From positions 1 to 27,850 of the IMG/VR virus record IMGVR_UViG_3300035698_004346: DNA of 27,850 bases. The stretch is one strand, 5' to 3'. This document shows positions 20,688-27,850 of this stretch, piece after piece. The first letter of the stretch is position 1, and the number at the start of each line of letters is the position of its first letter. The DNA comes from a virus. The notes under the pieces were generated by a model that worked only from the letters and a program-made list of their open reading frames with translations, was not told the DNA's origin and searched no databases. The translations under genes and the position numbers were made by a program.

Positions 20688-22314
20688 TAAACTAACTATT
20701 AATATAGATGGTAACAACAAGAAGTTTAAAAGCTCTCTTGCTGACAGTGGTAAGGCGGTTAAAAAGTTTGATGAAAACCTTAAGAAGATAGCAAAGGTTG
20801 CTGCTGCAGGATTTCTAGCGGTAGGTGCAGCAATAGCTTATTCAGTAAAAAAAGCTGCTGACTTTGAAGTTATAGAGACACAATTTGAAGTTCTAACAGG
20901 AAGTGTAAATCAAGCTAAGTTTGCCATGAAAGAACTTTCTGATTTCTCTGCAAGAACTCCTTTCCAGTTTGAAGATATTGCAAAGGCTTCTCAGAAGCTT
21001 CTAGGCTTCGGTGTATCACTTGGTGACATAACAGACAGGATGCAGCAAATAGGTGATGTCTCTGCTGCTGTAGGAGCTAGCATACAAGATGTAACTTTAA
21101 TTTTTGGTCAAGTTTCCGCTGCTGGTAAACTTACTGGAGAAAGATTTTTACAATTACAAGAAAGAGCAATACCTATAGGGCCAGCCATAGCAAAAACAAT
21201 GGGAGTCGCAGAGTCAGAAGTAAGGAAATTAATAACTGATGGCAAGGTAACAACAGAAGTATTTAACGAAGCATTTAGGACGCTAACCGATGAGGGAGGC
21301 GTTGCTTTTGGTGGTATGGAGAAGAGGTCTAAAACTCTTTCTGGTTTAATCTCAACTCTTAAAGATAATTTCACACTATTGGTAGTAGACCTTGGAAATC
21401 ATTTTTTACCAACAATAAAATTAGTTTCGGCAGGAGTTACAAATTTTATTCAAGCTATAAGAAAAGGAATGTCTGTTGAAGGGCAGCTTGAAAGTCTTAA
21501 TGAAAGAATTGCTACTGTAAAGAAAAGCCTTGACGAAGCTAATGCAGGAGAGAGGGGCTTCTTTCAGAATGTCTTTGCTACAAAAGAGGATCTTCAGGAA
21601 AGGTTTGATGAGCTTGAAAAACAGAGAGTTACTTTATTGGCACAGCAAGACGAGACTATTGCTGAAGAAGATGAGGTCAAGAAAGAAATAGCAAAGAAAA
21701 AACAAGTTGATAAAATAGTTCAACTTAAAAAAGATAAAAAAGAGGAGTTAGCTGCACAAAAGAAAGCTGAGGATGCAGTATCATTTAATTTCTTAAAAGA
21801 GTTAGGTAAGAGAAAGAAATTTGAAGACCTAACAAATGCCGAAAGAATAAAAAACCTTCAGTCAACATTAGGGACTATATCATCTTTATCAACTGCTCAT
21901 AACAAGGGATTAGCCGCTGTTGGAAAGGCTAGTGCAATTTCTTTAGCAATAATGAGAACATATGTAGCAGCAAATCTGGCTTTAGCTTCTGCACCTCCTC
22001 CATTTTCTTATGCATTAATGGCTGCTACTGTTGTAGCTGGTATTGCAAATGTTTCAAAAATAGCTGGAGTTCAATTAGCAGATGGTGCCTTTGTAATGCC
22101 TACTGCTGGAGGTACGCAAGCAACTATAGGTGAAGCTGGAAAGCCTGAAGCAGTAATACCTCTTGACGATGAAGAGACACAGGAAAGTCTAGGCTTAGGT
22201 GGTAATCAAAAAATAGATATTACATTAAATCTTGAAGGAAACTTAGCTCAGATAGTAGAGGAACAACAAGTTGAAAATGAGAACTTAAAGATTTCAATTC
22301 AGAGGGCTTCATAA
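20680..22314 (+). CDS. Tail tape measure protein (544 aa)
   Basis: The ATG follows AAGAGGA and overlaps the chaperone frame. Residues 35-55 are hydrophobic (KVAAAGFLAVGAAIAYSV). The tape-measure N-terminal block follows at 60-225 (ADFEVIETQFEVLTGSVNQA, then LLGFGVSLGDITDRMQQIGD). A coiled coil at 260-360 precedes a second hydrophobic stretch (SLAIMRTYVAANLALASAPP) and the tail-end signature GAFVMPTAGGTQATIGEAGKP. It sets tail length; at about 0.15 nm per residue this predicts roughly 80 nm. No lysozyme or peptidase insert is visible. Confidence 0.9.
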   Translation: MGSKLTINIDGNNKKFKSSLADSGKAVKKFDENLKKIAKVAAAGFLAVGAAIAYSVKKAADFEVIETQFEVLTGSVNQAKFAMKELSDFSARTPFQFEDIAKASQKLLGFGVSLGDITDRMQQIGDVSAAVGASIQDVTLIFGQVSAAGKLTGERFLQLQERAIPIGPAIAKTMGVAESEVRKLITDGKVTTEVFNEAFRTLTDEGGVAFGGMEKRSKTLSGLISTLKDNFTLLVVDLGNHFLPTIKLVSAGVTNFIQAIRKGMSVEGQLESLNERIATVKKSLDEANAGERGFFQNVFATKEDLQERFDELEKQRVTLLAQQDETIAEEDEVKKEIAKKKQVDKIVQLKKDKKEELAAQKKAEDAVSFNFLKELGKRKKFEDLTNAERIKNLQSTLGTISSLSTAHNKGLAAVGKASAISLAIMRTYVAANLALASAPPPFSYALMAATVVAGIANVSKIAGVQLADGAFVMPTAGGTQATIGEAGKPEAVIPLDDEETQESLGLGGNQKIDITLNLEGNLAQIVEEQQVENENLKISIQRAS

Positions 22315-23105
22315 TGTCAGAACAAATGATATTTTTTAATAAGAGCGTCTGTGATTTTAGTGATGATAATGTGGCTGCCGTAGCAAGCCAAGGATCAAGT
22401 TATGCGGAGTTTGCCCTTAACAGATCTAACAATAGTGCTTGGATGACAACCAGTAGTTCTGACTCTGATAATACAACCTGGACTGTTGACCTGGTTGATA
22501 CCCATGCAATTACAGATATACTTTTGCTTAAGCATAATTTTTCCGACTACACTGTTAAGTATTGGGATGGTGCTGCTTATGTTGATTTTTCAACGGCCAT
22601 ATCTGTTAGCTCAGGAACAGCGGTAAATACGCACCATACTTTTAATTCAGTCTCTACAACAAAGCTCCAGATCACTATTACAGGGACAATCGTTGCTAAT
22701 GCTGATAAACAATTATTCCAATTCATAGCAACAACTCAAATCGGTCAATTAGCAGCATGGCCTATTACAAAACCAGTAGTTATGAGAAATAGAAAAAACA
22801 CAAAACTATTATCTGGCAAGATGCTTGTAAGGGAAAGTATAGGTGCTTATAAAACTAAACTTTCGGTTAAGATATTAAGCCTAGATGCTGATCTAACAAT
22901 TATAGAGGATCTGTTTGCAAACAATCAGGGCTTTTTATTCTGGCCTTGCGGTGGTGATGAGGATCAATTCAGGTCAGAACGAGTCAGCTATAGAATGGAA
23001 GATATTTATTTATGTAAATGCTCAAATGAATGGAAGCCAGTTTTATATAAAGGTCTATATCAATCTGGAATGAAAATCGCTATTGACTTACAGGAAATTG
23101 GATAA
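22314..23105 (+). CDS. Distal tail-type protein with discoidin-like domain (263 aa)
   Basis: The ATG overlaps the previous stop by one base. Residues 40-145 resemble an F5/8 type C (discoidin) jelly roll: TTWTVDLVDTHAITDILLL, KYWDGAAYVDFS, TKLQITITG. Such domains bind sugars or other surface molecules. The second half (RNRKNTKLLSGKMLVRESIG, then NNQGFLFWPCGGDED) continues as a tail-tip beta structure. Position after the tape measure fits the distal tail ring. A one-base overlap links it to the hub gene. Confidence 0.65.
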   Translation: MSEQMIFFNKSVCDFSDDNVAAVASQGSSYAEFALNRSNNSAWMTTSSSDSDNTTWTVDLVDTHAITDILLLKHNFSDYTVKYWDGAAYVDFSTAISVSSGTAVNTHHTFNSVSTTKLQITITGTIVANADKQLFQFIATTQIGQLAAWPITKPVVMRNRKNTKLLSGKMLVRESIGAYKTKLSVKILSLDADLTIIEDLFANNQGFLFWPCGGDEDQFRSERVSYRMEDIYLCKCSNEWKPVLYKGLYQSGMKIAIDLQEIG

Positions 23106-24343
23106 TGGAATTTTATGACCTTAACTCTTATAGAGTCTATTTACAGACATTTAATGACTCTAGCGACTATACTGGAGATTGGGTTCAGGTCACTAGGGAT
23201 GTAAAAAGTCTTGGCAATACTGGAGTCCAAATTGATAGTTCAGATTATGATGTTGGCGTTTATCAAAGCTCAAATCTAAGTATAAAGTTAAATAACAGAA
23301 GCGGTAAATATAATGATGTCCAGTTCACTGAGTCTATATTTAATTTCCAAAGGAAAAATACTTTAGTTAAACTCACATATAGGGTTAATGAGTATGGGCC
23401 TGAATGTGGAGTTGTTACCCTTCCTTTTAAATGTGGAACCGAAGTCACGCTATACAAGGGGCTTTTAAAGGACGATTCCTTTAGGACAGATGCCAAACAA
23501 GAGGATGGAAACTTCAAGATATTAGGTTTAGAATCAATACTTGATAATGTCCTTGTTAATTATGCTTCTCTGAATATTGGAGATACTGTAGAAGAAATTC
23601 TTTATACTATTCTTAATCAAACGGCAATAACAAATCTATTAACAGTAAGCGCAGCTAATATTAATGCTGGATTAGATCAGGCAACCGATGCCATTGAGGA
23701 CTTAGAAGGTAACACCGTTAGAGAAGCTGTTGACGAGCTTTTAAGAGTATCAAACAGCATTTTATATATAAACTCAGATGATGAAATAATAATCGCTGCA
23801 AGAACAGCTAGCACAGCTTCACAAAAAACATTCTATGGTCAAGCTTCGGCAGATGGAGCAGAGGATGTTGTAGATATAAAAAGTTATAATAATGGTATTC
23901 ATAGAGTATTTAATTATTTTCAGTGGACAGATACAACAATAAATAAAAATGATACAATAAGCATAACTAATAATGGGCTACAAAAGAAGGTTATAGACAG
24001 TGGGCTTTTTACAAATCAAACTAAACGTGAAAACTTTTTAGATGCCTTACTTGCTGAATTTAAAGACAAGAAAATTGAAATGAGTATAATAGTTCCGCTT
24101 GATTATAATACTATTGCTTTAAACCTTCTTGACAAGATTAATATTGATTATCCAGTGCCAGTATTTGCAGAGCCAGGTGATGCGCTCCCAATACTTGGAA
24201 TAGCTATTCTAGGCGATACTGCAACGCCTCTCCCGATAGCTCAATGGTCACTTGAAATATCTACAGTAGACGATTTTAAAATACTTAAAAAGAATTATAA
24301 TTTTAAAAAACATTTGGTAACTTTAAAGATAAGAGAGGTATAG
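23105..24343 (+). CDS. Tail hub/tip protein, gp27-like (412 aa)
   Basis: The ATG overlaps the preceding stop by one base. The protein is beta-rich and of the size of the hub that closes the tail tube (TFNDSSDYTGDWVQVTRDVK, NNRSGKYNDVQFTESIFNF, VREAVDELLRVSNSILYIN). The alternating beta and loop layout and its place between distal tail and fibre genes suggest a gp27- or Tal-type hub. No endolysin or peptidase domain is visible, so cell-wall digestion during entry is not encoded here. Confidence 0.6.
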   Translation: MEFYDLNSYRVYLQTFNDSSDYTGDWVQVTRDVKSLGNTGVQIDSSDYDVGVYQSSNLSIKLNNRSGKYNDVQFTESIFNFQRKNTLVKLTYRVNEYGPECGVVTLPFKCGTEVTLYKGLLKDDSFRTDAKQEDGNFKILGLESILDNVLVNYASLNIGDTVEEILYTILNQTAITNLLTVSAANINAGLDQATDAIEDLEGNTVREAVDELLRVSNSILYINSDDEIIIAARTASTASQKTFYGQASADGAEDVVDIKSYNNGIHRVFNYFQWTDTTINKNDTISITNNGLQKKVIDSGLFTNQTKRENFLDALLAEFKDKKIEMSIIVPLDYNTIALNLLDKINIDYPVPVFAEPGDALPILGIAILGDTATPLPIAQWSLEISTVDDFKILKKNYNFKKHLVTLKIREV

Positions 24344-24344
24344 A

Positions 24345-25172
24345 ATGGGTACAGATACAATTCCAGCAAGGACAGACGGTCAAACTATTATTCAAAGTTT
24401 TTTCAATGTCATAAGATCCGCTATGAATGGCGATTACGTGCCTAGAAATACAAACGGAATAGCTACTACTATCGCCGGAAGTATTGGAACTACAAGCCTT
24501 AGATTTCTTAATGAATATCTTGACAGTACTGGAAAGTTTTATATCGGAAGCGCAGAAATATATCTTAATGGCGATCAGATTATGATTAAAGATCAATCTG
24601 GAACAGCTTGGGCTTTGAGTGACGCAATAGCAGCCATAGGTCTTGCTTCTGGTGAGTCCTCTGTTGGCAGCTTCACCCATTGGCTAACAGACGATACAAC
24701 AATAAAAGCTCTAATGACTTTAATAGATGCGGAATTATTCAATCATTATAATTTTAGTGCTACTTCTGTTGAGGCAGATAATGCTTACAGCGTGCTTATG
24801 ACTTATGATTTTACTACCTCTTATAATAGGTTTGTAACAGTAGACGCAGGTTGTAAATTCTCATGCGCTGCAGATCAGCTCCCATTATATAAATTGACGT
24901 ATGATACTGGTAATTTTCCTTATAACTTTGCAGGGAATGGCTATAGCAGCAGCGTCCAAGCATATACGGCAGCTGGTAATAGAGACACGCCCTCTGCCTT
25001 AACACCATTAACGATTGTTCAAAACGGCGTAGGTGGTAATAGTAATGCATATATAAGGTTTTATATTCCGACTTTAAGACTTGATGCTGGGGCACATACG
25101 CTTAAGATATATCATGCTGAGACACAGCAAGAAGATATGGCAAGTTCAGATGTTTGGATCGCAGTAAGGTGA
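24345..25172 (+). CDS. Tail fibre protein, short (275 aa)
   Basis: The start codon comes two bases after the hub stop, with AGAGAGG upstream. The first 25 residues (GTDTIPARTDGQTIIQSFFN, then VIRSAM) are shared with the fibre gene at 25369, so they likely fix both proteins to the same tail-tip site. The middle has short Gly/Thr-rich strands and the C-terminus (RFYIPTLRLDAGAHTLKIYH) is a beta fold typical of receptor-binding heads. No enzyme motif. Confidence 0.65.
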   Translation: MGTDTIPARTDGQTIIQSFFNVIRSAMNGDYVPRNTNGIATTIAGSIGTTSLRFLNEYLDSTGKFYIGSAEIYLNGDQIMIKDQSGTAWALSDAIAAIGLASGESSVGSFTHWLTDDTTIKALMTLIDAELFNHYNFSATSVEADNAYSVLMTYDFTTSYNRFVTVDAGCKFSCAADQLPLYKLTYDTGNFPYNFAGNGYSSSVQAYTAAGNRDTPSALTPLTIVQNGVGGNSNAYIRFYIPTLRLDAGAHTLKIYHAETQQEDMASSDVWIAVR

Positions 25173-25200
25173 TTTTTTTATATTTTAACATGGAGGATTT

Positions 25201-25353
25201 ATGAGTTTTTTAATTGCACTTTTGTTTGGGGCTTCATTAATTTTACCTACGCATTTTCTTACTGTTACGTCAGTAAAGGATAAATGTGTAAAACAAGGCT
25301 ATTTCATTTATACAGATATTGAAGGAAACCAAGAAAAGCACGAATGTAAATAA
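25201..25353 (+). CDS. Small exported or membrane protein (50 aa)
   Basis: GGAGG precedes the ATG by 5 bases, so translation is likely. Residues 2-24 are hydrophobic (SFLIALLFGASLILPTHFL) and could be a signal peptide or anchor; no clean cleavage site is visible. The remainder holds two cysteines (C29 and C49), which could pair outside the cytoplasm. It sits alone between two fibre genes. A Rz1-like or receptor-masking role is possible but unproven. Confidence 0.5.
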   Translation: MSFLIALLFGASLILPTHFLTVTSVKDKCVKQGYFIYTDIEGNQEKHECK

Positions 25354-25368
25354 GATCGGAGTTAAATT

Positions 25369-25812
25369 ATGGGTTTTTCGGATATTCCAGTAAGGACAAA
25401 TGGTCAAGACGTTGAAGCGTCTTGGTTCAATACTATAAGAACTCAGCTTGTGAGTTGGTTTGGCACAGGCGTTATAGCTGAGAGTCAAGATACTATTGAC
25501 AACGCTGGATCTGCCGAAAGCGTTGTCGGGCTGCTCTTTAGCGGTGCTGCAGTTAGAAGTGCTAAAATTCAATATCAAATATACAGAAAAACCGACTCAT
25601 ATGAATATTCTGAAGCTGGTCAGTTCTTTGTAACATATAAAACGGTGGATACAAGTTGGGAAATTGGCGGCGAAAGCTCTACTGGAGACGCTGATACTAC
25701 ATTTGCAATTACGGATGCAGGTCAAGTGACATATACTTCTAGCAATATGAGTGGAGCTTCATATACTGGCAAGATGAGATTTAAAGCTGAAACTTTATCG
25801 GTGGAGAGTTAA
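25369..25812 (+). CDS. Second fibre protein with the same anchor (147 aa)
   Basis: CGGAG precedes the ATG. Residues 5-25 (DIPVRTNGQDVEASWFNTIR) closely parallel the anchor of the fibre at 24345 (same spacing of IPxRTxGQ and F-N-x-I-R). The rest is beta-rich (GQFFVTYKTVDTSWEIGGES, then TYTSSNMSGASYTGKMRFKA). The two genes probably arose by duplication of the anchor followed by different heads, allowing two adhesins on one tail. Confidence 0.6.
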   Translation: MGFSDIPVRTNGQDVEASWFNTIRTQLVSWFGTGVIAESQDTIDNAGSAESVVGLLFSGAAVRSAKIQYQIYRKTDSYEYSEAGQFFVTYKTVDTSWEIGGESSTGDADTTFAITDAGQVTYTSSNMSGASYTGKMRFKAETLSVES

Positions 25813-25813
25813 A

Positions 25814-27850
25814 ATGAAATATATTTTCTTTGTTATTAGTACCATTTTATTTGCTTTATCTTTATTTGTTTATTCAAATAGCTATGCTGCAAATTTAATT
25901 AAATCCAATACTGTGATTAAGGGCTCTTTGATGGTTGGTGTTCCTTCTGCGGTTGGTAGTACAGCCGACTCAAGCGCAGCTATGGAGATAAAAAGTACAA
26001 CCCAAGGTTTACTAATCCCAAGGATGACAACGACTCAAAGAGACGCAATCTCAAGCCCTGCAACGGGTCTGACGATATACAATACCTCTTCAACTGCTAA
26101 TCAGTTTTATAATGGATCTGCTTGGAAGAATATCGGTGCATCTGGCCTTACAGCAAGTAGAGCTTTGGAAACAAGCGCCGCTGGGGTGATAGTATCAAGT
26201 GATGTTACAGCAGTGGAGTTAAATTACTTAGATACCGTTTCAAGTAATATTCAAACTCAGCTAAACACTAAAGTTGAGGGTAAGAGTTCGGGAACGGACA
26301 ATCAAGTTCCTTTATGGAATGGAACTGGAGCGATTGACTCCTCTACTATTACAGAAACAGAGGTTGAGTATCTAGACGGTGTTTCAAGTAATTTACAAAC
26401 TCAATTAAATGCAAAACAAGCAGTAACTCTTACAACCGATGGAGACATACTTTATTATGACTCTGGTTTACAAAGACTTGCAAAAGGCTCTGATGGAGAG
26501 GTTGTAAAACTAGCAAGTGGAATTCCTTCATGGGCAACCGATGCTGGAGGCGGTGGAATAGCTTTTAATATTATTGAAACAAATGCTGATTTTGAAAACG
26601 GAACTGGAAGTGAAACGCCTTGGGTAAATAGCGGAGGTGCTACATTTCAAGCTCAAGGAAGTACTGTAGCAAACGGATCTTACTCAATGGAATATTATGC
26701 AGACGGTGCAACGGATTACTTTCAATATCCCTCAGCAACCGTTATAGATGCTTATAAAAACAACAATGCTGTGGTTATGGCATATGTTAAGGGTGGAGAT
26801 ACTAACACCGTAATGCAGGTTCTAGATGCTACTGGTTTAGTCGTTTCAAGAACTACTTTCGCAACCTATTCAGATTGGACTTTGTTAAAAAGTAATTTCA
26901 TAATGCCAGATACAGCAACGGTAGCTGTTAAGTTTTTAGCTATTGCCCCAACTGCAACTTATTTTATCGACGATGTTGGGATTTACGATGCTAATAAAGT
27001 AAATGTAAATGATACTTCAAGCGCCGAGTTTGTAGGTAGTGCGTATTGGGAAACAACTTCTAATTGTCAACCTGAAAGAACTTCTACAAGCTTTGGAGCA
27101 TTTACGGAAGATGCAGATTGCCCAGCGCCGACAATAGAATATTCTAATTTTGGAACATGGAATACTACAGATGCTAATTTGTTAAAAATTACTATAGACG
27201 ATTTGCCCCCCGGAAATTATAAGGCAGTTATAACAACATTTATAACTTCAGATGCAGTTGGTACCATAATAAATACTAGAATTTATGACGGGACAAGCAC
27301 AGCAGGTGAATCCAGCACTTACGACCCAGGTGCAAGGGGTAATATTCCTAATATAGTAAGGCAATTTAAATATACTACTACTGGCAGCCATACTTATGAG
27401 ATACACGCTAAAAGTGCAAGCGATACTCTAAGGCATTTAATGTTTGGCGGTAGGTCATATTTTTATTTATACCGATATCCATTAGCCTCAGAGGTAGCCG
27501 TTAAAAGCAGCACTACGCCGATGTTAGCGAGTGGGTATCATGCAAACAATTGCCAATGGACAAGTACCAGCACAAGCATTGCAGACCCAATTGGCGATGC
27601 CACCTGCGATTTCGTGCAAGACATAAATCGTAATCTTACTATTTCTTCAGTAGCCGATGGGACAGGAAACCAGCCACAAATTACTTTTACACCTTCCAAA
27701 ACGGGAGTGTTTGAAATATGCGCAAACTTCTCACAATATAACGCTACTAATGCTACAAATTATTTCCAGCTTACAGACGGCAGCGACAACATATTAGCAC
27801 AGTTCACAAGCGCCGTTCCTACGGGGACTTACAGCGTGCCAACCCATGTT
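25814..27850 (+). CDS. Large fibre-like protein with Sec signal peptide (partial, at least 679 aa)
   Basis: GGAGAG precedes the ATG by 7 bases; the frame stays open to the window edge. Residues 1-29 are a signal peptide (MKYIFFVISTILFALSLFVY, ending NSYA before AN). Next comes a short block GLLIPRMTTTQRDAISSPA with YNGSAWKNIG, known from fibre and surface proteins of many bacteria and phages. Two repeats follow of a fibre unit: VELNYLDTVSSNIQTQLNTK and VEYLDGVSSNLQTQLNAK. Residues about 250-400 resemble a carbohydrate-binding jelly roll (DFENGTGSETPWVNSGG, then TYFIDDVGIYDA). Two further beta blocks (NCQPERTSTSFGAF, NCQWTSTSTSIADP) may be head domains. The signal peptide is unexpected for a virion fibre. 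Confidence 0.65.
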   Translation, partial: MKYIFFVISTILFALSLFVYSNSYAANLIKSNTVIKGSLMVGVPSAVGSTADSSAAMEIKSTTQGLLIPRMTTTQRDAISSPATGLTIYNTSSTANQFYNGSAWKNIGASGLTASRALETSAAGVIVSSDVTAVELNYLDTVSSNIQTQLNTKVEGKSSGTDNQVPLWNGTGAIDSSTITETEVEYLDGVSSNLQTQLNAKQAVTLTTDGDILYYDSGLQRLAKGSDGEVVKLASGIPSWATDAGGGGIAFNIIETNADFENGTGSETPWVNSGGATFQAQGSTVANGSYSMEYYADGATDYFQYPSATVIDAYKNNNAVVMAYVKGGDTNTVMQVLDATGLVVSRTTFATYSDWTLLKSNFIMPDTATVAVKFLAIAPTATYFIDDVGIYDANKVNVNDTSSAEFVGSAYWETTSNCQPERTSTSFGAFTEDADCPAPTIEYSNFGTWNTTDANLLKITIDDLPPGNYKAVITTFITSDAVGTIINTRIYDGTSTAGESSTYDPGARGNIPNIVRQFKYTTTGSHTYEIHAKSASDTLRHLMFGGRSYFYLYRYPLASEVAVKSSTTPMLASGYHANNCQWTSTSTSIADPIGDATCDFVQDINRNLTISSVADGTGNQPQITFTPSKTGVFEICANFSQYNATNATNYFQLTDGSDNILAQFTSAVPTGTYSVPTHV

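Noticed and set aside
25900-26100. Assigning the host to Bdellovibrio-type predators from the LLIPRMTTTQRD block
   Set aside because: The block is common in predator surface proteins as I recall them, but it also occurs in fibres of many other groups; nothing else here fixes the host.
24345-27850. Diversity-generating retroelement acting on the fibre genes
   Set aside because: I looked for a reverse transcriptase and for template/variable repeat pairs near the fibre 3' ends; none is in this window, and the last gene is cut off.
1-27850. CRISPR array
   Set aside because: No regularly spaced direct repeats with unique spacers were found; the 11-bp repeats at 987-1102 are too short and have no spacers.

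Overview
This window is a stretch of a tailed bacteriophage or prophage genome. It holds the end of an early region, a replication-initiator and small-gene region, the terminase genes, a complete head module and most of a tail module. Tail genes include a tube protein, a frameshifting chaperone pair and a 544-residue tape measure. No sheath gene was seen, so a siphovirus-like, non-contractile tail is the best reading. The head genes follow the Mu-like plan: gp29/DUF935-type portal, MuF domain, gpI protease/scaffold, decoration protein, capsid, gpG-like protein. No integrase, repressor or host flank is visible, so lysogeny cannot be judged. The DNA is AT-rich by eye. The host is probably Gram-negative, because the phage carries a family-9 glycosyltransferase of the LPS heptosyltransferase type. 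The genus cannot be fixed from this sequence.

Layout. 1-700: tail end of a tightly packed small-gene operon (zinc ribbon, ribbon-helix-helix protein) closed by an intrinsic terminator. 828-5292: replication initiator with a probable iteron array inside it, a Ref-like HNH nuclease, several tiny proteins, a ParB-type nuclease and a SplB-like radical SAM enzyme, mostly linked by 4-base start/stop overlaps. 5300-5859: an HNH homing-type endonuclease with its own promoter, probably read from a leaderless transcript. 5882-9827: terminase small subunit, a structured RNA leader, six small genes with a permuted NlpC/P60 hydrolase among them, then terminase large subunit. 9825-18023: promoter/operator dyad and head-to-tail-tube genes. 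18042-19873: a minus-strand cargo island (HNH-RHH protein, glycosyltransferase, small Cys-rich protein) between the tail tube gene and the tail chaperones. 19966-27850: tail chaperones, tape measure, distal tail, hub and fibre genes; the last fibre gene runs off the window.

The most unusual points are: (i) a compact RNA element at 6264-6324 whose outer stem competes with a hairpin that would hide the next gene's ribosome binding site; (ii) Sec-type signal peptides on a capsid-adjacent protein and on a large fibre protein, plus a 50-residue exported or membrane protein between fibre genes; (iii) the inverted glycosyltransferase island with a dyad over two divergent promoters; (iv) the motif TGACACA at all three clear promoter regions; (v) a ParB/radical SAM pair next to the replication genes; and (vi) two recoding or nested-translation devices, a scaffold start inside the protease gene and an A9 frameshift in the tail chaperones. 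All function calls rest on reading motifs by eye; no database search was run.
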